From contig NZ_JBGRUO010000005.1 in assembly GCF_041537905.1 (NCBI RefSeq), positions 62,001 through 126,000 of the forward strand: a DNA stretch of 64,000 nt, in the 5' to 3' direction. Shown in pieces: positions 25,901 to 34,527 of the stretch. The DNA comes from Ruegeria_C sp041537905 (GTDB lineage Bacteria; Pseudomonadota; Alphaproteobacteria; Rhodobacterales; Rhodobacteraceae). Below the pieces are notes generated by a model. The model made no database searches and was not told where the DNA came from. It saw nothing but the letters and a program-made list of their open reading frames with translations. The translations under genes were made by a program, and so were the position numbers. How positions within the stretch are numbered: the first letter of the stretch is position 1; each line of letters opens with the position of its first letter.

Positions 25901-27505
25901 ATGCAGGGCGATAGCTCAGAAACACCCAAACGCGCCGTGTCGCTCAAGGCGCGGCTGGGCCTCGGCGCGCTGGTGCTGGGCCTCGGGACATTGCTGATCG
26001 CCGCCATTCTCTATCTTGGCATGCAGACCGTCGCCAGCCGGTTGGAAACAGCGCTGGCCTCTGAAACCCGGATGGCACGCTACGCGGCCCTGTCCACGCA
26101 GGCGGCGACCTTTCTGGTGATCGCCACCGAGTCGATACAAACCGACCAACCGCCGGACATTCGTGTCGACCGGTTGGCCCCCGTCAGTGATCGAATACGC
26201 GCCACCTTCGGGCAATTGCGCCAGGATGTGGAACAGGCCGTGGCCGCCGTCAGCACGCTCGGCATCGACGAGCAGTCCCGTTATGGCACGCAATCGCTGG
26301 GCCTTGCCCGGATGGAGGCACTGCTGGACAACACCCTGCGTGGGCTTGCCAGCGACGAGAGCGACCGTGCGCGCCTGCGGGCCCATATCGATGCCTTTGC
26401 CTCGGGCTTTGACCCGCTGCTCAGCCAGGCGGTGAATACCGAAATGCTGTTTCGCAACACGATCCTGTCAGGGATAGAAGAGCTGCGCCGCACATTGACC
26501 TGGGCCGCTCTGGGATTTGCGGGTCTGGCGATTCTGTCCACCGGCTGGTTCTATTTCGGTTTGATCCGCCCACAATTCAGGCGGCTGGACCGGCTGCATG
26601 ACGCGGCCCTTCAGATCGGGCAGGCCGATTTCACCGTCGCGCTGCCGGCAACGCGCAATGATGAGATCGGGCGCCTTTATCATGAGACAAACCGCATGGC
26701 CGGCGCGCTGCTGGACCGGCAAGCGGAGGTCGAGGCCGAATGGGCGCGGTTGAACGAAACCATCGCCCAACGCACCGAGGAGTTACGCACAGCAAACACG
26801 ACGCTTGCCAAGATTGACGAAAACCGCCGCCGCTTCTTTGCCGATGTCAGCCACGAGCTGCGCACCCCCCTCACCGTGATCATGATGGAGGCGCAGATTG
26901 GGCGACAGGACGCCCGAAACGCCTCGGACGCGTTTTCCACCATCGAAACCAGCGCCGCCAAGCTGAACCGACGGATCGACGATCTGCTCCGGGTGGCGCG
27001 CTCTGATAGCGGGCAACTGGCGCTGGAACCCGAGACCTTGGCGCTGCGCGATCTGATCGGCGCGGTGACCGAGGAGGTGCAGGCCGAGATCGACAATGCG
27101 GGGATGCACCTGACCGTTGAGGGTATTCCCGAGATCACAGTGCTCTGCGATCCGAACTGGATTCGGCAGGTTCTGGCCAGCTTGATCCGCAACACCATTC
27201 GCCATGCGCGCGATGGCGTCGAGGTCGCGCTCAATGCGCGGCGAAACGAAAGCATGATCGAAATATCCCTGACAGATAATGGCCCGGGCATACCGGCAAT
27301 CGATCAGGACACGATCTTTGAGCGTTTTGTTCAGGGCGGTGCTGGCAATACGCAAGGCTTTGGCGTCGGGCTTGCACTGGCCCGCTGGGTGGTCGAAGCG
27401 CATAAAGGCAGCATCGCGCTCACCAGTCCGGTGCCGCGTGACAGGGCTCTGGGCAGCGCAGCCGGGACAAATGTCGCCCTTCGCTTACCCCTTGCAGAGG
27501 CCTAG
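25901..27505 (+). CDS. Membrane sensor histidine kinase
   Basis: 534 residues. Two membrane segments (about 20-42 and 198-222) flank a periplasmic helical sensor region of about 150 residues. A HAMP linker follows, then a HisKA domain with His318 in DVSHELRTPL. The ATPase domain has an N-box (IRNTIRHA), DNGPGIP and GFGVGLALAR. The gene starts 5 nt after the ABC permease stop and is followed 9 nt later by its response regulator, so it is probably cotranscribed with the transporter. The signal is unknown; a PQQ/C1 or metal cue is plausible from context. Confidence 0.92.
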   Translation: MQGDSSETPKRAVSLKARLGLGALVLGLGTLLIAAILYLGMQTVASRLETALASETRMARYAALSTQAATFLVIATESIQTDQPPDIRVDRLAPVSDRIRATFGQLRQDVEQAVAAVSTLGIDEQSRYGTQSLGLARMEALLDNTLRGLASDESDRARLRAHIDAFASGFDPLLSQAVNTEMLFRNTILSGIEELRRTLTWAALGFAGLAILSTGWFYFGLIRPQFRRLDRLHDAALQIGQADFTVALPATRNDEIGRLYHETNRMAGALLDRQAEVEAEWARLNETIAQRTEELRTANTTLAKIDENRRRFFADVSHELRTPLTVIMMEAQIGRQDARNASDAFSTIETSAAKLNRRIDDLLRVARSDSGQLALEPETLALRDLIGAVTEEVQAEIDNAGMHLTVEGIPEITVLCDPNWIRQVLASLIRNTIRHARDGVEVALNARRNESMIEISLTDNGPGIPAIDQDTIFERFVQGGAGNTQGFGVGLALARWVVEAHKGSIALTSPVPRDRALGSAAGTNVALRLPLAEA

Positions 27506-27514
27506 ACTGAGGAT

Positions 27515-28198
27515 ATGACAACCCGGTTGCTGATTATCGATGACGACCCAAAGATCACCTCGGCGCTGGTGCGGGGGCTGACCCTGCATGGCTATGAGGC
27601 AGAGGCGGAGAACCGCGCCGACAGGGCGCTGGAACGGCTGAAACGCGAGGAGTTTGCCGGGGCTATCGTGGATGTGATGCTGGGGGCCGATAGCGGTATC
27701 GACCTGGTCAGGGCGGCCCGTGCCAGCGGCGTTGCGCTGCCCATCCTGATGCTCTCGGCGCTCTCGGATGTCGAAGACCGCGCTGCGGGTCTGGAGGCGG
27801 GCGCGGATGATTATGTGGTCAAACCCTTCAGTTTCGACGAGCTGGTCGCGCGGCTGCGAGTGCAGGAACAGCGCGCCCAGTCGCAACGCCCCGACCCAGC
27901 GCGTCTTGTTCCCGGTTCCAGAACCGTCAGCACGGGCGAGGCAAGCGTCACGCTCACCGAACGTGAGTTTGCGTTGCTGGCGCTTTTGACCAGCAAGGCC
28001 GGTCAGCCGATCTCGCGCGGCGACATCTTCGACACGCTCTGGCTGGGCGAGGGCTCCAGTAACGAAAATGTGGTCGATGTCTATATCGGCTATCTGCGCA
28101 AGAAACTCTCAGTAGATGATTTTGGCTTTGAAATCAAAACGCTGCGCAACAAAGGCTTCTGTCTTGAGGGCCGCGCGCCGGTTCACGATGCCGGTTGA
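27515..28198 (+). CDS. OmpR-family response regulator
   Basis: 227 residues. The receiver domain has the acidic pair DDD (9-11), phospho-acceptor Asp53 in AIVDVMLG, and Lys in YVVKPF (about 103). The C-terminal winged helix carries LTEREFALLALL and NVVDVYIGYLRKKL. It is the partner of the kinase just upstream. pqqA begins 104 nt later on the same strand, so the regulator may control the pqq operon (inferred). Confidence 0.93.
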   Translation: MTTRLLIIDDDPKITSALVRGLTLHGYEAEAENRADRALERLKREEFAGAIVDVMLGADSGIDLVRAARASGVALPILMLSALSDVEDRAAGLEAGADDYVVKPFSFDELVARLRVQEQRAQSQRPDPARLVPGSRTVSTGEASVTLTEREFALLALLTSKAGQPISRGDIFDTLWLGEGSSNENVVDVYIGYLRKKLSVDDFGFEIKTLRNKGFCLEGRAPVHDAG

Positions 28199-28302
28199 AT
28201 GCAGACCAAAGTCTAGGCCGCTCTTATAAATTAAGATTCGCGTGAAAACCCGATAGCTGCCAGTCTGATCCGGAGATTTATGTCACTGAGGAGGAAACGA
28301 AA
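28199..28302 (+). promoter_or_regulatory. Leader/promoter region of the pqq operon
   Basis: 104 bases between the response regulator and pqqA. A TATAAATTA-like -10 candidate lies at about 28225-28233, inside the short palindrome CTTA-TAAAT-TAAG. The ribosome site is GAGGAGGAAAC just before pqqA. The exact start of transcription cannot be read. Confidence 0.4.
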
Positions 28303-28401
28303 ATGGCATGGACCAAGCCCATCATCCGCGAAATCGAGTGCGGTATGGAAATCAACATGTATGGCCCCGACAGCGATGAAGAGCGCGAAGGCCTGATCTG
28401 A
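28303..28401 (+). CDS. pqqA: PQQ precursor peptide PqqA
   Basis: 32 residues. It contains the conserved Glu16 and Tyr20 (E-I-N-M-Y) that PqqE crosslinks to make the PQQ backbone, preceded by the usual W-T-K-P leader region. It has a strong GAGGAGG box. The peptide is longer by a few residues than the 23-29 residue classical PqqA, with an acidic tail (DSDEEREG). pqqB follows after 25 nt. It is too short for automated ORF cut-offs, but its identity is clear. Confidence 0.96.
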   Translation: MAWTKPIIREIECGMEINMYGPDSDEEREGLI

Positions 28402-28426
28402 TCGCAGTTGCAGCGCCAAGTCTGAC

Positions 28427-29323
28427 ATGACCTTGCGCGCACGCATACTTGGGGCCGCTGCCGGTGGTGGATTGCCCCAATGGAATTGCGGTTGCGACAA
28501 TTGCAACTTGGCGCGGGCCGGGCAAATTCCGGCCCAGACCCAATCGTCACTCGCAGTTACTGTGGACGGCCTTCACTGGGCCATCATGAACGCGTCTCCG
28601 GATATCCGTATCCAGTTGTCGCAGGCCCCCTCTCTCTTTCCATCTGGCTTGCGGCAGCTTCCCCTGTGGTCCGTGCTGGTCACCAATGGTGATATCGACC
28701 ATGTGGCGGGGTTGTTAACGCTTCGGGAAATGCAGGCTTTCAAGCTGTTTGCGACGGCGGGCATCCATGAGGTGCTGGCCCAGAACCCGATATTTGAGGC
28801 CTTGAACAGCGCGGTTGTGGATCGGGTGTCGATCGCCCTGGACCAGCCGTTCGAGTTGGTGCCCGGTCTGACAGCGACCCTGTTCCCGGTTCCCGGCAAG
28901 GTGCCGCTTTATCTGGAGGGCGAGACCGTGCAGACCGATATGATCGGCGAACAGACGGTTGGTGTCGCGCTGCAATCGCAGGACAGCACGGCCTACTACA
29001 TTCCCGGATGTGCCACCCTGACACCGGAGTTGCGGGACCGCCTTGAGGGGGCAGACCTTCTGTTCTTCGATGGCACCCTTTGGACAGATGATGAGATGGC
29101 GCGCGCCGGGTTGAGCCAGAAGACCGGCAAGCGCATGGGGCATATGTCGATGGACGGCCCCGATGGATCGATCGCGGCGTTTGCAGATATTGACATCGCG
29201 CGGAAGGTTTTTGTGCACATGAACAACACCAACCCCGTTCTGCGACCCGATAGCGACGAGGGCGCACAGGCCCGCGCCGCAGGGTGGACCATCGGGCAGG
29301 ACGGAATGGAGATCACGCTATGA
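28427..29323 (+). CDS. pqqB: PQQ biosynthesis protein PqqB
   Basis: 298 residues, usual length about 300. It is a metallo-beta-lactamase-fold oxygenase acting late in the pathway. Features visible are LGAAAGGGLPQWNCGCDNC near the N-terminus (zinc-binding Cys pair), TNGDIDHVAGLL, FFDGTLWTDDEM, and a terminal HMNNTNPVL. It overlaps pqqC by 4 nt. Confidence 0.97.
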   Translation: MTLRARILGAAAGGGLPQWNCGCDNCNLARAGQIPAQTQSSLAVTVDGLHWAIMNASPDIRIQLSQAPSLFPSGLRQLPLWSVLVTNGDIDHVAGLLTLREMQAFKLFATAGIHEVLAQNPIFEALNSAVVDRVSIALDQPFELVPGLTATLFPVPGKVPLYLEGETVQTDMIGEQTVGVALQSQDSTAYYIPGCATLTPELRDRLEGADLLFFDGTLWTDDEMARAGLSQKTGKRMGHMSMDGPDGSIAAFADIDIARKVFVHMNNTNPVLRPDSDEGAQARAAGWTIGQDGMEITL

Positions 29324-30081
29324 CCCAAGCCTCGACTCCGAGCCGCGATGCATTCGAAGCAAGACTGCGCCAGATCGGCGCGGAACGCTATCACGACCTG
29401 CACCCGTTCCATCACCGGCTGCATGGTGGCGACTGCTCTCCGGATGAGGTCCGCGCCTGGGTCATCAACCGCTACTACTACCAGCACTCGATCCCGATGA
29501 AGGACGCCGCCTTCATGTCGCGGGTCGAGGATCCGGCGCTGCGCCGTCAATGGCGCTCGCGCATCGAAGACCATGATGGCACCACCGAAAACGAAGGTGG
29601 CATCCGCCGCTGGCTGCGCCTGGCCGAGGCGGTGGGGCTTGACCCCGACTATGTCGCCTCCTGCGAAGGGGTGCTGCCCGCGACCAGATTTGCCGTCGAC
29701 GCCTATGTTCGTTTTGTACGGGAAAAGACCCTGCTGGAGGCCGTGGCCGCCTCACTAACCGAGCTTTTCGCCCCCAAGATCCACGCCAACCGCATCGAAG
29801 GTTTGCTGCAGCACTACGATTTTGCCGATGACAGCTCGCTTTCCTATTTCAGAACCCGCCTGAAAGAAGCGCCCAAGGACGTGGCCTTTGGGCTGGCCTG
29901 GGTGCTGGATCATGCCGACACCGCCGAAAAACAGGATGCCGCCGCAAAGGCGCTGATCTTTAAGACCGATATCCTGTGGTCACAGCTCGATGCGCTTTGG
30001 GGGGCCTATGTGGAACCCGCGCGCATCCCGCCGGGCGCATGGCAGCCGGGGACCGGTCTGCTGATGCGGCAGGCATCGTGA
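29320..30081 (+). CDS. pqqC: PQQ synthase PqqC
   Basis: 253 residues from the ATG at 29320 that overlaps the pqqB stop; the frame is open a little upstream. It is an all-helical TenA/haem-oxygenase-like fold that catalyses the final ring closure and oxidation. Motifs are YHDLHPFHHRLHGG, RYYYQHSIPMKDAAF and the conserved EDHDGT. Length agrees with PqqC. Confidence 0.97.
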   Translation: MTQASTPSRDAFEARLRQIGAERYHDLHPFHHRLHGGDCSPDEVRAWVINRYYYQHSIPMKDAAFMSRVEDPALRRQWRSRIEDHDGTTENEGGIRRWLRLAEAVGLDPDYVASCEGVLPATRFAVDAYVRFVREKTLLEAVAASLTELFAPKIHANRIEGLLQHYDFADDSSLSYFRTRLKEAPKDVAFGLAWVLDHADTAEKQDAAAKALIFKTDILWSQLDALWGAYVEPARIPPGAWQPGTGLLMRQAS

Positions 30082-30356
30082 TGCTGGCGCAAGAGGTTCC
30101 CGCCCTGCCCCGTGGCGTGCGTCTGCACTATGACAAGGTGCGCGAGAAATGGGTTCTGCTGGCGCCGGAACGCGCCGTGACGCTGGACCAGATCGGCCAC
30201 GCGATCCTAAGCGAGGTCGACGGCGCGCGCAGCTTCGGGCAGATCACTCGCGCGCTGTCTGAGAAATACGACGCCCCCGCCGATCAGATCGCCGAGGACA
30301 GTTCCGGCTTTCTCGATGCCCTGCGCAACCGGCGGTTTCTGGATGTGACCGAATGA
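30081..30356 (+). CDS. pqqD: PqqA-binding chaperone PqqD
   Basis: 91 residues from the ATG at 30081, one base shared with the pqqC stop. PqqD folds as a small winged-helix RiPP recognition element that presents PqqA to PqqE. It contains the family pattern KWVLLAPERAV and FLDALRNRRFLD at the end. It overlaps pqqE by 4 nt. Confidence 0.95.
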   Translation: MLAQEVPALPRGVRLHYDKVREKWVLLAPERAVTLDQIGHAILSEVDGARSFGQITRALSEKYDAPADQIAEDSSGFLDALRNRRFLDVTE

Positions 30357-31462
30357 GTGAAATTGCCTCACCGATTGCGATGCTGGCCGAACTGACCCAT
30401 CGCTGCCCGCTCTCCTGCCCCTATTGTTCGAACCCGATCGAGATGGCTTTGCAGGAAAGCGAGTTGGACACTGACACCTGGGTCCGGGTGTTCCAGGAGG
30501 CTGCCGCGCTCGGCGTCTTGCAGCTGCACCTGTCGGGCGGCGAGCCCGCCTCGCGCCGCGATCTCGTGGCGCTGGTGCAGGCGGCGCGCGATGCGGGGCT
30601 TTATACCAACCTGATCACCTCTGCCATTGGCCTGACCGAACGGCGGCTGACCGAATTGGACGCGGCGGGGCTCGATCACGTGCAATTGTCCTTGCAGGGA
30701 ACAGATGCCGAGATGGCCGACCGCGTCGGCGGCTATCGCGGCGGCTTCAAGCGCAAGATGCAGACTGTGGAATGGATCAACCGGATCGGCTTTCCACTGA
30801 CCCTGAATTTCGTCCTGCACCGACATAATGCCCATCAATTGGAGCGCGCGCTGGAGATGGCGCTGGAGATGGACGCGCGACGGATCGAGGTAGCGACCGT
30901 TCAGTTCCACGGTTGGGCGCTCAAAAACCGTGATGCGCTGATGCCAACCCGCGCGCAGGCGCAAGAGGTCACAAGGCAGGTCGAGGCCGCCCGCAAGGCC
31001 CATAAGGGCACGCTGGTCATCGACTATGTCCCGGCGGATTATCATGACGACTATCCCAAACGTTGCATGGGCGGCTGGGGCTCGACCGGGCTGAACGTGG
31101 CCCCGGATGGGCAGGTTCTGCCCTGTCATGCGGCGCAGTCCATCCCGCATCTGCGCTTTGATCGGGTGCAGGACAAATCTCTGGCCGAGATCTGGCATAA
31201 CAGCTCCGCCTTCAACGCCTATCGCGGGACCGACTGGATGGCCGAGCCCTGCCGCAGTTGTGAGCGCAAGACGGTGGATTTTGGCGGCTGCCGATGTCAG
31301 GCGATGGCCATCGTGGGCGATGCCAGCGCCACCGATCCGGTCTGCATCAAATCCCCGCACCACAAGGCGCTACAGGCACAGGCCGAGGATCACGCGGCTC
31401 AGGGCGACGCTCCTTTTGTTCACCGAACCGCACCAGGCGCCGCGCGCGAACCGGCAGAATAA
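30353..31462 (+). CDS. pqqE: Radical SAM enzyme PqqE
   Basis: 369 residues. The SAM cluster motif is Cys18-x3-Cys22-x2-Cys25 (CPLSCPYC). HLSGGEPASRRDL follows, and the C-terminal SPASM region has C-R-S-C and GGCRCQA for auxiliary Fe-S clusters. It makes the Glu-Tyr carbon-carbon crosslink in PqqA. The tail after about residue 345 is Ala-rich and variable. It ends 1 nt from the convergent ABC ATPase. Confidence 0.97.
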   Translation: MSEIASPIAMLAELTHRCPLSCPYCSNPIEMALQESELDTDTWVRVFQEAAALGVLQLHLSGGEPASRRDLVALVQAARDAGLYTNLITSAIGLTERRLTELDAAGLDHVQLSLQGTDAEMADRVGGYRGGFKRKMQTVEWINRIGFPLTLNFVLHRHNAHQLERALEMALEMDARRIEVATVQFHGWALKNRDALMPTRAQAQEVTRQVEAARKAHKGTLVIDYVPADYHDDYPKRCMGGWGSTGLNVAPDGQVLPCHAAQSIPHLRFDRVQDKSLAEIWHNSSAFNAYRGTDWMAEPCRSCERKTVDFGGCRCQAMAIVGDASATDPVCIKSPHHKALQAQAEDHAAQGDAPFVHRTAPGAAREPAE

Positions 31463-31463
31463 C

Positions 31464-32072
31464 CTATCCCAGAACCGCACCCTCCGGTCCCGCAGTCAGG
31501 CTGAGAATCCGGGTCGCCAACCGCTCAGCTTCGGCTTGTGCATGGGTTACAAACAGTGTCGCGGGGCGGTGCTGCGCGATCAGTTCTTCGGTCAGGGACA
31601 GCATTGACTCAGCCGTATCCTTGTCGAGCGAGACAAAGGGCTCATCCATGATCAGCAATTCCGGCTGCCCCGCAAAAGCGCGGGCCAGCGACAAGCGGCG
31701 TTGTTGGCCGAGCGAAAGCTGACCGGGAAAAAGCGCCTCTTTCCCCGTCAGCCCGACGCTGTCCAGCGCGGCAAGCGCATCGCTGCGGCTGAGGTCCGGG
31801 TGAACCAGCAACAGATTGTCGAGCGCGGACCGCCAGGGCAGCAGCGTAGGTTCCTGAAACACGATGGCTTGCCTTTCGGGCCGCGTGATCTGCCCCTCAT
31901 AGTCACGGTCGATCCCCGCTATCAGATGCAGCAGCGTTGTTTTGCCAATCCCCGATGGGCCGATCAGCGCCACGGTCTCACCCGCCGCAATCTCGAACGC
32001 GATGCGGCTCAGCACCGGCGTTGGGCCGAAGCGCTTGGTCTTTATGTCCACGCGGATCACGCGCGCCTCCAT
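31464..32072 (-). CDS. ABC importer ATPase (SsuB/TauB-like)
   Basis: 202 residues from the ATG at 32072, which begins a natural beta-strand (MEARVIRVDIK) and lies 16 nt inside the permease end; a frame to 32111 is possible. Walker A is GPSGIGKTT, the Q-loop AIVFQEPTLLPW, the signature LSLGQQRRLSLARAF and Walker B ELLIMDEPF. At about 200 residues it is shorter than typical SsuB (about 250). It is the last gene of the minus-strand operon that also encodes the LutA- and PepSY-like proteins. Confidence 0.88.
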   Translation of the reverse strand: MEARVIRVDIKTKRFGPTPVLSRIAFEIAAGETVALIGPSGIGKTTLLHLIAGIDRDYEGQITRPERQAIVFQEPTLLPWRSALDNLLLVHPDLSRSDALAALDSVGLTGKEALFPGQLSLGQQRRLSLARAFAGQPELLIMDEPFVSLDKDTAESMLSLTEELIAQHRPATLFVTHAQAEAERLATRILSLTAGPEGAVLG

Positions 32073-32806
32073 CGGCGGGCATGCCGTTCCAAGGGCTGCA
32101 GGATCAGCCATTCGATCAGCAACATCACGCAGATGAAAGACAGGGCGTAGACCAAAACCATCGCCACATCAAAGAGCTGAAAATAGAGATGTATCTGAAA
32201 CCCAACGCCCGAGGAACGTCCGAGGAATTCGACCACCAGCACAATCTTCCAGATCAGCGACAGACCGGACCGCGCCGCCGCTGCGATGAACGGGGCCAGT
32301 TGCGGCGCGATCACATGGCGCATCCGCACCCACCAAGACAGCCGATATACCTTTGCCATCGCGTCCAGATTCGGGTCCAGTGCCCGCCCGCCCTCGCGCA
32401 GGATGGTGGCGACATTGGGCACTTTGTTGAGCGTGACGGCGGTGATAGCTGCGGCCTCGGTCAACCCGATCCACAGATAACAGAGCACGATCAGCACCAG
32501 CGCGGGCAGGTTCAGAAAGACCACCAGCCAGGGATCAAGCCATTGGTTCACCCGCTCGGACCGGCCCATGGCCAGACCGATCAGGGTGCCAAGCGTCATG
32601 GCAAGCACAAAGGCCCAGGCCACGCGGATCAGCGTCGCGCCCAGACTGCGCTGCAACTCGCCCGAGGCCAGTTCCCGCGCAAATCGTGGTACAAGTTCCC
32701 AGGGGGGTGGCAGCACCTGCGCATCATCGGTCAGCAGCGCGGCAACAACCCAGAGCGACAGCAAACCCGCAATCGACAAGACAGGCGTGAGGCGCGCGTC
32801 CTGCAT
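32057..32806 (-). CDS. ABC importer permease (SsuC/TauC-like)
   Basis: 249 residues with five to six hydrophobic segments. The EAA-loop-type sequence LDAMAKVYRLSWWVRMRHV couples to the ATPase, and the family pattern GLIWKIVLVVEFLG appears here as GLSLIWKIVLVVEFLG. It belongs with sulfonate, taurine, nitrate or thiamine-precursor importers. It sits 6 nt after the binding-protein gene. Confidence 0.9.
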   Translation of the reverse strand: MQDARLTPVLSIAGLLSLWVVAALLTDDAQVLPPPWELVPRFARELASGELQRSLGATLIRVAWAFVLAMTLGTLIGLAMGRSERVNQWLDPWLVVFLNLPALVLIVLCYLWIGLTEAAAITAVTLNKVPNVATILREGGRALDPNLDAMAKVYRLSWWVRMRHVIAPQLAPFIAAAARSGLSLIWKIVLVVEFLGRSSGVGFQIHLYFQLFDVAMVLVYALSFICVMLLIEWLILQPLERHARRWRRA

Positions 32807-32812
32807 GCGCCC

Positions 32813-33778
32813 CTATTCCACGGTCGCAAACAGGCCCGTTGGTACCGAGGTCGCGTCCCCCACCAACTCGGGACCGCCCAATTCGGCCATCAGCGCCAGC
32901 ATCTTGTCTGCGGCGGCCTGATCCACCGGCCCGCGCGCCGGGATGCCCGCGATCCAGTCAGAGCGCAATTGTTCAAACTGCGCATCCGTCTTGGCGTTCA
33001 TCCGGGGGCGGATCGCTTCCCAGGCCTCGGGTGAGCTGGCCAGCAACCCCTTGGCCTCGCGGCTGGCGTCAAAGAAGTTCTGCGCGAGGTCGGGATGTTC
33101 GTTCAGAAAACTGTCCTTGAAGTAATAGCCCAAGAGCGGGGTTTCCGCGTCAAGCCCAAGTGCGGCACCCGCCTGTTCGACCGAGATCAGCTCTTTCATG
33201 CCCGAGGCTTTCATCTTGGCCAGAAAGTGCCAGAAATTGATCGCCCCGGCATAGTCTCCACCCAGCGCTGATTTGAAGATCAGAGGCGGCGCGCCAAAGA
33301 CCTGTTCGGTTTCAGCCTTCAGATCCATGCCGTATTGCTGCGCCGCATAGGCCCGCAGGATCAGCCAGGATTTGTCCAGCGGCCCGCCCGCGATGCCAAT
33401 CTTGCCACCGGCAAGATCCTTTAGGGTGGTCGCGGTGCTGTCGCCGGGCACCACCACGCCGCCAACCGCCTTGGAATAGGGGATGAACACATAATCCTTA
33501 CCCGCCGCCCGCTGCCGCGCGACCCAGATCCAGTCGGCCACGGCCATGTCGGCCTCATCACCTTCGACCGCGATACGGGTCGCGCCGTTGTCGGCGAAGG
33601 GCTGAACCTCCAGCGTGAAGCCGTGTTTTTTGTCCAGCCCGTTCTCGATGATCGTCGCCAGTTCCCAATTCACAGTCCCGATCTTCAGGACGGCGGCGCG
33701 GATCACCGGGTCGCTCTGCGCAACCGCCGCCCCAGTCCAAAAGACCAGGGCGGAGCAAATGGCGATGAGGATTTTCAT
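32813..33778 (-). CDS. ABC importer periplasmic binding protein (NMT1/SsuA-like)
   Basis: 321 residues. A signal peptide ends near AVAQ (residue 21). The mature part has the two-lobed NMT1/SsuA pattern: LKIGTVNWELATII, ADMAVADWIWVARQRAAG, and GGKIGIAGGPLDKSW. The ligand is not predictable. Presence in the same operon as PQQ- and lanthanide-associated genes makes a role in cofactor, metal-chelate or substrate uptake worth considering (inference). Confidence 0.88.
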   Translation of the reverse strand: MKILIAICSALVFWTGAAVAQSDPVIRAAVLKIGTVNWELATIIENGLDKKHGFTLEVQPFADNGATRIAVEGDEADMAVADWIWVARQRAAGKDYVFIPYSKAVGGVVVPGDSTATTLKDLAGGKIGIAGGPLDKSWLILRAYAAQQYGMDLKAETEQVFGAPPLIFKSALGGDYAGAINFWHFLAKMKASGMKELISVEQAGAALGLDAETPLLGYYFKDSFLNEHPDLAQNFFDASREAKGLLASSPEAWEAIRPRMNAKTDAQFEQLRSDWIAGIPARGPVDQAAADKMLALMAELGGPELVGDATSVPTGLFATVE

Positions 33779-33804
33779 GATGTCGTCCCTATTTCAGGTC
33801 GTGC

Positions 33805-34056
33805 CTATTCCGCACGGCGGCTCACCTCGTTGAGGTCCTTGTCCAGTTTGATATCGAACTGGTCACCGCCCTTGCAAATGACATCATCCAGATCATAGCC
33901 ATCCTCTTCGACCTCGATGTCATCAGGGTCCATCTGACACTCGATCGAAGCGAGATAGGCTTCGATCTTGCCGACGGTTTCCGCATCCGGGCCGTCGCTT
34001 GCCAGAGCCGGAGAGCCCACAAGGGCGGCGAGTGCCAGAATAATGATCTGTTTCAT
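33805..34056 (-). CDS. Small secreted acidic PepSY-like protein
   Basis: 83 residues from the ATG at 34056 (AAAGGAAAG box; a frame to 34074 is a poor alternative). The signal peptide is MKQIIILALAALVGSPALA. The mature 63 residues include 13 Asp and 8 Glu and two Cys. The layout matches a single PepSY unit: an N-terminal helix (ETVGKIEAYLASIEC) followed by strands with IEVEEDGYDLDDVICKGG and FDIKLDKDLNEV. PepSY proteins with acidic residues include LanPepSY, a lanthanide binder from Methylobacillus. The location in the XoxF/Lut-like island makes metal binding plausible, but this is inference. Confidence 0.8.
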   Translation of the reverse strand: MKQIIILALAALVGSPALASDGPDAETVGKIEAYLASIECQMDPDDIEVEEDGYDLDDVICKGGDQFDIKLDKDLNEVSRRAE

Positions 34057-34070
34057 GGTCTTTCCTTTCG

Positions 34071-34508
34071 TCATTGAATGCTGATGGTCACGCTTTGCGA
34101 GTCGCCGGTCGAACCGGGAATGCGAATCTCATGGCGACCGGGCTTGATCGCGATGAAGGACAGTTCCGCGACACCGGCCTTGTCAAACTCGATACTGTCC
34201 ACCGCCATGGGTCGGATTTCGATCTTGTTGATGACAATCTCGTTCATCCAGATCGCACGAAAGAAGGACGGGCCTTCGATTGCCAGCTCGGCCGAGCCGT
34301 CCGCCGTGACCTCCAACTTGTAATAGGCGCCCGATTGCAGCACGACGTCCTCGCCGAGCGGCTGGCCCGAGGCGAGCGTCAGTTTGATCGTCTCACCGCG
34401 ATTGCATTTGGCCAGAAGCCCCGCAAAGCCCAGATCGTCACAGAGCGGTGCTGCGGCCACCGGTCCGCCCAGCGTTGCGGCCAGTGCCGCGATCATCAGT
34501 TTTTTCAT
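34071..34508 (-). CDS. Secreted beta-rich protein of unknown function
   Basis: 145 residues from the ATG at 34508 (GGGAGGG box). It has a signal peptide ending AAA and two Cys in the first mature residues (PLCDDLGFAGLLAKC). The rest is beta-strand-like, ending KPGRHEIRIPG and SVTISIQ, faintly like a cupredoxin fold, though I see no full copper site. It lies between the beta-propeller and PepSY-like genes of one operon. Confidence 0.7.
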   Translation of the reverse strand: MKKLMIAALAATLGGPVAAAPLCDDLGFAGLLAKCNRGETIKLTLASGQPLGEDVVLQSGAYYKLEVTADGSAELAIEGPSFFRAIWMNEIVINKIEIRPMAVDSIEFDKAGVAELSFIAIKPGRHEIRIPGSTGDSQSVTISIQ

Positions 34509-34527
34509 CGCATTCCCTCCCGGAAAA

